Below are positions 29,664-36,839 of a stretch of 36,839 bases of DNA, piece after piece (position 1 is the stretch's first letter; each line of letters begins with the position of its first letter). Below the pieces are notes generated by a model. It ran no database searches, was not told the origin of the DNA, and saw only the letters and a list, made by a program, of their open reading frames with translations. The translations under genes and the position numbers were made by a program. Origin of the DNA: an uncultured Collinsella sp. (GTDB lineage Bacteria; Actinomycetota; Coriobacteriia; Coriobacteriales; Coriobacteriaceae); the NCBI GenBank assembly GCA_902470765.1, contig CABRHW010000020.1, positions 1-36,839 of the forward strand. The letters are read 5' to 3'.

Positions 29664-31261
29664 TGTCCGAAACCCTCAATGCCCAGGATATCGCCAAGAA
29701 ACTGCAGGAGCAGCTCACGAGCCTCTCCGCGACGGTCGATACGCATGAGGTTTCAACGGTCGACGAGGTAGGTGACGGCATCGCGCGCGTCTCCGGCCTC
29801 AAGAGCGCCATGGCAGGCGAGCTTCTGGAGTTCAAGAGCTCCGATACCGGTGAGACCGTCTTCGGCCTTGCCCAGAACCTTGACCGTGACGAGGTCGGCG
29901 CCGTTCTGTTCGGTGCCGTCGACTCCATCAAGGAAGGCGACGAGTGCCGCACCACTGGCCGCATTATGGATATCCCCGTGAGCCGTGCCATGCTCGGCCG
30001 CGTCGTCAATCCGCTCGGCCAGCCCATCGACGGCCTGGGCGACATCGTCGCCACGCACCGTCGCCCCATCGAGTTCAAGGCTCCCGGCGTCATCGATCGT
30101 ACCCCGGTGTGCGAGCCGGTTCAGACCGGTCTGCTCGCTATCGACTCCATGGTGCCTATTGGCCGCGGTCAGCGCGAGCTCATCATCGGCGACCGTAAGA
30201 CCGGTAAGACCGCCATCGCCATCGACGCTATCCTCAACCAGCGCGGCAAGGGCATGGTCTGCATCTATGTCGCCATCGGCCAGAAGGCCTCCACGGTTGC
30301 CAACATCCGCGAGACCCTCGCTCAGCACGGTGCGCTCGACTACACCATCATCGTTTCGGCCACCGCTGCCGATTCCGCCCCTATGCAGTACATCGCGCCT
30401 ATGGCCGGTGCCGCTATCGGCGAGTTCTTTATGTACAACGGCGAGGACGGCAAGCCCGCCAGCGAGACCAACCCCGGCGGCCACGTGCTCGTCATCTACG
30501 ACGACCTGTCCAAGCAGGCCGTGGCATACCGTCAGATGTCGCTGACGCTGCATCGTCCGCCCGGACGCGAGGCCTATCCTGGCGACATCTTCTACCTGCA
30601 CTCTCGTCTGCTCGAGCGTGCTGTCAAGATGTCCAAGAAGAACGGCTACGGCTCTATGACGGCACTGCCGATCATCGAGACCCAGGACGGCGACGTCTCG
30701 GCCTACATTCCGACCAACGTCATTTCCATTACCGATGGTCAGATCTACCTGCAGTCCGAGCTCTTCTTCCAGGGCCAGCGCCCGGCAGTCGACGTGGGCA
30801 TCTCCGTGTCCCGCGTCGGTGGCGACGCTCAGACCAAGGCCATGAAGCAGGTTGCCGGCAACCTTCGCCTGGACCTCGCTTCGTACCAGGAGCTCGCTGG
30901 CTTTACGCAGTTCGGCTCCGACCTCGACGAGGCTACTCAGAAGCAGCTGACCCATGGTGCTCGCATGACCGAGCTCCTGAAGCAGCCGCGTTACAAGCCG
31001 TTTGAGGTTGGCGAGCAGATCGTTACGCTGTTCGCTGGCAACGAGGGCTTCCTGGATGACCTGGAGATCGCCGACGTGCTGCCCTTCCGTGCCGAGCTCA
31101 TCGAGTACATGGACAACGGTTTTGGCTCGCTGCTCGACAAGGTTCGCGCCAAGAAGATCGATGATGACACCAAGGCTGAGCTCCTGCGCGTCATCGGCGA
31201 CTTTAAGCAGCAGTTCATGGCAAAGCACCATGCCGATACGACTGGATCAGAGGAGAACTAA
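29663..31261 (+). CDS. atpA: ATP synthase F1 subunit alpha
   Basis: This 532-residue subunit provides the non-catalytic nucleotide sites. Walker A is GDRKTGKT at 176-183; 'VLVIYDDLSKQAVAYRQMSL' carries Walker B, and 'LHRPPGREAYPGDIFYLHSRLLERA' contains the arginine finger region. The start overlaps the atpH stop (TAATG) with GGAGG upstream, so it is translationally coupled. It is about 20 residues longer than average, mainly at the C-terminus. Confidence 0.98.
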   Translation: MSETLNAQDIAKKLQEQLTSLSATVDTHEVSTVDEVGDGIARVSGLKSAMAGELLEFKSSDTGETVFGLAQNLDRDEVGAVLFGAVDSIKEGDECRTTGRIMDIPVSRAMLGRVVNPLGQPIDGLGDIVATHRRPIEFKAPGVIDRTPVCEPVQTGLLAIDSMVPIGRGQRELIIGDRKTGKTAIAIDAILNQRGKGMVCIYVAIGQKASTVANIRETLAQHGALDYTIIVSATAADSAPMQYIAPMAGAAIGEFFMYNGEDGKPASETNPGGHVLVIYDDLSKQAVAYRQMSLTLHRPPGREAYPGDIFYLHSRLLERAVKMSKKNGYGSMTALPIIETQDGDVSAYIPTNVISITDGQIYLQSELFFQGQRPAVDVGISVSRVGGDAQTKAMKQVAGNLRLDLASYQELAGFTQFGSDLDEATQKQLTHGARMTELLKQPRYKPFEVGEQIVTLFAGNEGFLDDLEIADVLPFRAELIEYMDNGFGSLLDKVRAKKIDDDTKAELLRVIGDFKQQFMAKHHADTTGSEEN

Positions 31262-31266
31262 GCCCT

Positions 31267-32174
31267 ATGGCCAACCTTCGCGACATTAAGAAGCGAATCT
31301 CCTCGGTTACCACGACCAAGCAGATCACGCGCACGATGGAAATGGTCTCTACGGCCAAGATTCGTCGTGCCCTCGATCGCTCCAAGCAGGCCGAGCCCTA
31401 TAAGGAGGCGCTGACCGACGTCATGTTGACGGTCGCCGGCGACGCTTCCTGTTCGGGCACCGATCCCATGCTGCAGAAGCATGAGACGGTAAAGCGCGGC
31501 CTGATTGTCGTCATTGCTTCGGACCGCGGCCTTGCCGGCGGTTTCAATACGACGGTGGAGCGCACGGCCGAAAAGCTCGCCGCTTCTTGGGCGAACGACG
31601 GCATCGAGTGCGAGATCATCGCGTGTGGGCGCAAACCGGCCACGTATTTCCGTGACCGCGCAAACGTCGTCATGCACTTTGAGGGCAACTCCTCCGAGCC
31701 CGATTTCAATCAGGCCCGCATGATCTCCTCTCATATCTGCGATGCGTATCGTGCCGGTGAGCTTGACCGTGTCGAGCTTGTCTACCACCACGCCAAGAAC
31801 CGCGTGGATCAGGAGCTTCGCGTCGAGCACTTGCTGCCGCTCGATCCCGAGATGATCGCTATGGCCCACGGTCCGCGTAAGAACGAGACCGACGCCCCTA
31901 AGCGCATCTCGTCCACGTTCGAGTTCGTGCCCTCTCCCGAGCATGTTCTCGGCAAGCTTGTGCCGTCTTATATCCTGACGGTCATCTACCAGGCCCTGAT
32001 CGATTCGGCGGCTGCCGAGCAGGGTGCACGCCGCAAGGCCATGCACTCCGCGACGGAAAACGCCACCGCGATCATCTCGACCCTTACCCGCACGTATAGT
32101 CGCGTGCGCCAGGCTTCGATCACGACCGAGATTAACGAGATCGTCGGCGGAGCCTCAGCATTGGAGGAACAGTA

Positions 32175-32175
<1 letters not shown>
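31267..32175 (+). CDS. atpG: ATP synthase F1 subunit gamma
   Basis: This 302-residue central shaft has the characteristic N-terminal helix 'MANLRDIKKRISSVTTTKQITRTMEMVSTAKIRRA' and C-terminal helix 'NATAIISTLTRTYSRVRQASITTEINEIVGGASAL'. The middle Rossmann-like domain has 'IVVIASDRGLAGGFNT'. It starts 5 nt after atpA ends and its TAA overlaps the atpD ATG by one base, so the order alpha-gamma-beta is tightly coupled. Confidence 0.97.
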
Positions 32176-33629
<1,454 letters not shown>

Positions 33630-33632
33630 GTT

Positions 33633-34025
33633 ATGCGTATCCGCATCGTGTGCCCCGTGAGCTGCGCCTATGAGGGCGACGCTGCGTTTGTGTCGATTCC
33701 GTCCACGGATGGCGAGTTTGGTGTTCTGCCTGCTCACTCCAGCGAGATCTGCACGATCGACCGCGGTTACGTTCGCGTTTCCGATAAGGCCATGGGCACT
33801 GTCGACCACACGTTTGCCGTGGCCGGCGGCTATGCCCAGGTTGCGGACGATGTCGTGACCGTTCTCGCCGAGCGCGCTTGCGATTTGGCGACCGTCGATG
33901 CCGACAAGCTTAAAGCTGATATTCAAGGTTTTGAAGAGAAGCTGGGTAATTTGTCGGAGGATGATGCACGCCGCGCCTACCTCTATAATGAAATCGCATG
34001 GTGTAAGCTCAAGCTTGCCCAATAG
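33633..34025 (+). CDS. atpC: ATP synthase F1 subunit epsilon
   Basis: This 130-residue protein has the N-terminal beta-sandwich ('VSIPSTDGEFGVLPAHSSEICTIDRGYVRV' through 'GGYAQVADDVVTVLAERA') and the C-terminal helical hairpin that can inhibit rotation ('DADKLKADIQGFEEKLGNLSEDDARRAYLYNEIAWCKLKL'). It starts 3 nt after atpD. It is the last gene of the operon, and a strong terminator follows. Confidence 0.95.
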   Translation: MRIRIVCPVSCAYEGDAAFVSIPSTDGEFGVLPAHSSEICTIDRGYVRVSDKAMGTVDHTFAVAGGYAQVADDVVTVLAERACDLATVDADKLKADIQGFEEKLGNLSEDDARRAYLYNEIAWCKLKLAQ

Positions 34026-34061
34026 TCAAACGATTTAGCGTTCGACCATTTGCGAACACAT

Positions 34062-34100
34062 CATGCCCGGGATGGCCCAGCCACCCCGGGCATGCTTTTT
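34062..34100 (+). terminator. Rho-independent terminator of the atp operon
   Basis: CATGCCCGGG (34062-34071) pairs perfectly with CCCGGGCATG (34085-34094), followed by CTTTTT. This is the clearest intrinsic terminator in the window. murA starts only 14 nt after it, so any murA message that begins upstream depends on read-through. Confidence 0.9.
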
Positions 34101-34113
34101 GAAAGGGTAGACC

Positions 34114-35397
34114 TTGGATATTATCCGCGTTGAGGGTGGCCACGCCATCGGAGGCTCCGTGCCCGTCTCGGGCGCCAAGAACTCCGCGCTCAAACTCATG
34201 GCGGCAACGCTTCTGGCGCCGGGCAAGACGACGCTGCAGAACGTGCCCGATATTTCCGATGTCCACGTGATGGGCAAGGTGCTCAAGGGCATGGGCGCTA
34301 CGATCGATGTTCTCGACGAGCACACGCTCGAGATTGATACCTCTCAGGTCGATTCTTGGGAGGCCCCCTACGAGCTCGTTGCCAAGATGCGTGCTTCCAC
34401 CGCCGTCATGGGACCCCTGCTGGGCCGCTTCCATCGCGCCAAGATTGCCATGCCGGGCGGCTGCAACCTGGGTGCTCGCAAGATCGATATGCACATTCTG
34501 GGTCTCGAGGCCCTGGGCGTTGAGTTTGATACCGCCCACGGTTACATCAACGCTAATGCGCCCCAAGGTCTGCGCGGTACCACCGTCACGCTCGAGTTCG
34601 CCAGCGTCGGTGCGACCGAGAACCTCATCATGGCCTCTGTGCGCGCACAGGGCACCACGGTTATCGACAATGCCGCCCGCGAGCCCGAGATTGTCGATCT
34701 CGCCAACATGCTCAACGAGATGGGCGCCAAGATTGTAGGCGCCGGTACGCCCGTCGTGACTATCGAAGGCGTGGAAGAGCTCCATCCCGTTACCCATCGC
34801 GTGGTGGGCGACCGCATCGAGGCCGGTACCTTTATCGTTGCCGGTGCGTTGATGGCCGACGATCGCGGTGTCGATGTCACGGGCTTTTGCCCCATTCACT
34901 TGGGCATGGTGCTCAAGAAGATGGAGCTCATGGGTATCGACTGCGAGCGCGTCGAGGATGGCGTCCATGTGAACCGTGCCGAGCGTATCAAGCCGGTCGA
35001 CATCCAGACGCTTCCGTTCCCCGGCTTCCCGACGGACATGCAGGCGCAGATTATGGTGCTCTCCGCCCTTGCCGACGGCAGTTCCGTTATTACCGAGAAC
35101 ATCTTCGAGAATCGCTTTATGTTTGCCTCTGAGCTGGTGCGCATGGGTGCCGACATTCGTATCGAGAGCCATCATGCCATGATTCATGGCGTCAAGGGCT
35201 TCTCGGGTGCACAGGTTACCTCGCCCGATCTGCGTGGCGGAGCGGCCCTCGTCGTAGCGGGCTTGATCGCCGACGGGACGACCGAGGTTTCGGCCATCCA
35301 TCATATCAAGCGCGGCTACGAGCAGTTTGTCGAAAAGCTGCAGGCGCTCGGCGCGCATGTCGAGCATGCTACCGTCCCCGATCCCGTCATCTACTAA
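34114..35397 (+). CDS. murA: UDP-N-acetylglucosamine 1-carboxyvinyltransferase
   Basis: This 427-residue cytoplasmic enzyme adds enolpyruvate to UDP-GlcNAc, the first committed step of peptidoglycan synthesis. The N-terminus has 'GGHAIGGSVPVSGAKNSALKLMAATLLA'. The active-site cysteine is Cys117 in 'MPGGCNLGARKIDMHI'; an Asp here would mean fosfomycin resistance, so on this residue it should be sensitive. The C-terminus has 'DLRGGAALVVAGLIADGTTEV'. The start is a TTG with AAAGGG 7-8 nt upstream. It follows the atp operon terminator; the LCP gene follows 12 nt after its stop. Confidence 0.97.
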   Translation: MDIIRVEGGHAIGGSVPVSGAKNSALKLMAATLLAPGKTTLQNVPDISDVHVMGKVLKGMGATIDVLDEHTLEIDTSQVDSWEAPYELVAKMRASTAVMGPLLGRFHRAKIAMPGGCNLGARKIDMHILGLEALGVEFDTAHGYINANAPQGLRGTTVTLEFASVGATENLIMASVRAQGTTVIDNAAREPEIVDLANMLNEMGAKIVGAGTPVVTIEGVEELHPVTHRVVGDRIEAGTFIVAGALMADDRGVDVTGFCPIHLGMVLKKMELMGIDCERVEDGVHVNRAERIKPVDIQTLPFPGFPTDMQAQIMVLSALADGSSVITENIFENRFMFASELVRMGADIRIESHHAMIHGVKGFSGAQVTSPDLRGGAALVVAGLIADGTTEVSAIHHIKRGYEQFVEKLQALGAHVEHATVPDPVIY

Positions 35398-35409
35398 TAC
35401 AGGTTGCCT

Positions 35410-36645
35410 ATGTTTAATAAAAAGCCCCTCGCAGATACCACCACCCGAAGACCCTCAACTGGTGCGCAGGCCAAGATCTACAGTCGCGATAACGTGGCTC
35501 GCTATTCCGAGCGCGCTCGCCAACGTCGTCGTAGCCACACGATTCGTCACGTCGCGCTCATTGTCGTGCTTGGCGTGCTGTTGAGTGCCACTACCGCTGC
35601 CGGCCTGTGGTTTGCCACCATTATGGGCAAGCTCGGCGATTCTAATGTCATTACCGACAATCTGCGTCGGGTTCTGGTTGACACCGATGAGGCAAAGGAT
35701 CCGTTCTACGTGCTGCTTCTTGGTACCGACGGCCGTCCGGGCGAGGATACGTATCGTGCCGACTCGATTATCCTGGCACGCATCGACCCCACGCAAAAGC
35801 AGGCGACGCTCATTTCCGTTCCGCGCGACACCAAGGTCGAGTACAAGGGCGAGACCATGAAGATCAACGCCTGCCATACCGTTGGCGGCGCCGAGGCCAT
35901 GGTCGAGGCGGTCAACGAGCTGTGCGGTGTTCAGATTTCCCACTATGCCGAGGTCAGCTTCGACGGTATGCAGGCGCTGATTGATTCGGTTGGCGGTATC
36001 GACATTAACGCAACCGATGATGTTGACGACCCCGAGCACCTGGATATTAAGATTACCGCTGGCCAACAGCATATGGACGGTGCCACCGCCCTTACCTATG
36101 CCCGCTGCCGCTACACCTATGCCGACGGCGATTACACGCGCATGCGCCACCAGCGTCAGGTGCTTGGCGCCCTTGCCAACCAGATTCTCAATAACTTCGA
36201 TGCCACGAAGATCTTTGGCCTGGTTAATTCGCTGTCCGATATGCTCGTAACCGATATGAGCGTTCAGGATATCGTGGCTACGGTCAACGCCATGCGCGGT
36301 ATGGATGTCGACGGTATCTACTCGGCCAACCTGCCCTCGTACGCCGACGACAGCACCATGATCGACGGTGTGAGCTACGTCTTTGTCTACGAGGACGAGC
36401 TCAAGGAAATGATGGAGCGCGTCGATGCCGGCAAGGATCCCAAGGGTCCCAACACCATGGGTCTTTCCGACGGTTCCAGCTCTACGATCGGCGACCTGAA
36501 CAACAACACGTCTGACGATTACGCAAACGGTACCGCAACCTCATCGGTCAGCTCTGACGATTCCGATGACTCAAGCGATTCGAGCGATTCGGACTACTAC
36601 GAAGAGCCCACCGGCGACGGCAACGGCTACGAAGCCAATTATTAG
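35410..36645 (+). CDS. LCP-family (LytR-CpsA-Psr) cell-wall glycopolymer ligase
   Basis: This 411-residue protein has a short basic cytoplasmic region, one membrane helix (about 47-71) and an extracellular LCP domain (about 97-255). The domain includes 'FYVLLLGTDGRP', 'YRADSIILARID', 'LISVPRDTKVEY', 'KINACHTVGG' and 'LTYARCRYTYADGDYTRMRHQRQ', with the arginines and aspartates that bind the polyprenyl phosphate. These enzymes transfer teichoic-acid-like or other glycopolymers from the lipid carrier to peptidoglycan. The C-terminal tail (about 345-411) is Ser/Asp-rich and probably disordered. I chose the ATG at 35410; an in-frame TTG at 35404 would add two residues. It is probably co-transcribed with murA. 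Confidence 0.93.
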   Translation: MFNKKPLADTTTRRPSTGAQAKIYSRDNVARYSERARQRRRSHTIRHVALIVVLGVLLSATTAAGLWFATIMGKLGDSNVITDNLRRVLVDTDEAKDPFYVLLLGTDGRPGEDTYRADSIILARIDPTQKQATLISVPRDTKVEYKGETMKINACHTVGGAEAMVEAVNELCGVQISHYAEVSFDGMQALIDSVGGIDINATDDVDDPEHLDIKITAGQQHMDGATALTYARCRYTYADGDYTRMRHQRQVLGALANQILNNFDATKIFGLVNSLSDMLVTDMSVQDIVATVNAMRGMDVDGIYSANLPSYADDSTMIDGVSYVFVYEDELKEMMERVDAGKDPKGPNTMGLSDGSSSTIGDLNNNTSDDYANGTATSSVSSDDSDDSSDSSDSDYYEEPTGDGNGYEANY

Positions 36646-36791
36646 GGTTACGCGGGCTTACCAGCCCGCGTAACCAGTTGACGCTGCAAACCCGCCAGAG
36701 CGGCAATCTGCCTTTCAACTTCGGCGGCATGATCAAAAGATCAATGCCGCCTCGCTTCAAGGCACCTTGCTCGCTCTGGCGGGTTTTCGCT
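36646..36791 (+). repeat. Composite structured 3' element, copy C
   Basis: The element starts on the base after the LCP TAG. The first hairpin pairs GGTTACGCGGGCT (36646-36658) with AGCCCGCGTAACC (36663-36675). The linker is GACGCTGC. The outer stem pairs 36688-36702 with 36772-36786, extended by GCAA/TTGC, with a bulged T at 36771. Inside are the inner pair TGCCTT/AAGGCA and an apical stem GGCGGCAT/ATGCCGCC with an inner GATC/GATC. It ends TTTTCGCT. Confidence 0.82.
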
Positions 36792-36794
36792 CAT

Positions 36795-36839
36795 ATGACC
36801 CAATCCGCTGTCAAGAGCCACAATGGCCCCGCCGACCGC
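36795..36839 (+). CDS. Possible start of a next gene, cut by the window edge
   Basis: An ATG at 36795 begins 15 codons without a stop, encoding 'MTQSAVKSHNGPADR', up to the window end. No ribosome binding site is visible because the structured element ends just before it. I cannot say what it would encode; it may not be a gene. Confidence 0.2.
   Translation, partial: MTQSAVKSHNGPADR

Overview
The window is GC-rich, densely coded DNA. The genes are actinobacterial in style: strong GGAGG-type ribosome binding sites, many GTG and TTG starts, and PTS-based sugar uptake. The gene content and the repeat content fit a gut Coriobacteriia, most likely Collinsella or a close relative. That placement is inference from gene style and not a database match.

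Layout, left to right. (1) 1-3826, minus strand: a MarR-type regulator and a two-subunit (heterodimeric) ABC exporter, the second subunit cut by the window edge. (2) 4153-5299: a pyridoxal/pyridoxamine kinase translationally coupled to a small Cys/His-rich TIGR04076-type protein. (3) 5487-6848: an AAA+ ATPase of the DUF4143 type, bracketed by two copies of a palindromic repeat. (4) 6957-11482: a low-molecular-weight tyrosine phosphatase, then an alpha-glucoside (maltose-like) module of RpiR regulator, GH4 6-phospho-glucosidase and PTS EIICB. (5) 11713-15069: an MFS efflux pump, an unknown membrane-anchored acidic protein and an aldose-1-epimerase-like protein. (6) 15398-19778: an amino-acid ABC importer whose permease carries an in-frame TGA, then an M20 peptidase. 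(7) 20008-24534: the translation cluster prfA - prmC - tsaC, interrupted by a hicAB toxin-antitoxin pair. (8) 24548-26860: glycerol kinase and uracil phosphoribosyltransferase. (9) 27142-34025: a complete F1Fo ATP synthase operon (I-like, a, c, b, delta, alpha, gamma, beta, epsilon) closed by a strong terminator. (10) 34114-36645: murA and an LCP-family cell-wall ligase.

The protein-coding content is mostly ordinary. The unusual content is in the intergenic DNA. Three 140-195 nt composite elements (15070-15264, 21076-21218, 36646-36791) begin directly after TAG stop codons of unrelated genes. They share one architecture: a first hairpin, a constant GACGCTGC linker, a long outer stem with a conserved bulged T, an inner stem and a variable apical hairpin. 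The stem sequences change on both arms together, as expected when base pairing is conserved. A second family of 31-35 nt perfect or near-perfect palindromes occurs four times, also with paired changes. A third repeat occurs twice in opposite orientation as an exact 24-mer.

Other points worth a second look are the nonsense codon in the permease, a UAG-terminated leader reading frame in front of the RF1 gene, a roughly 130-residue insertion inside PrmC, and an operator-like palindrome lying on the -10 box of hicAB. I saw no tRNA, rRNA, CRISPR array, insertion sequence or replication origin.
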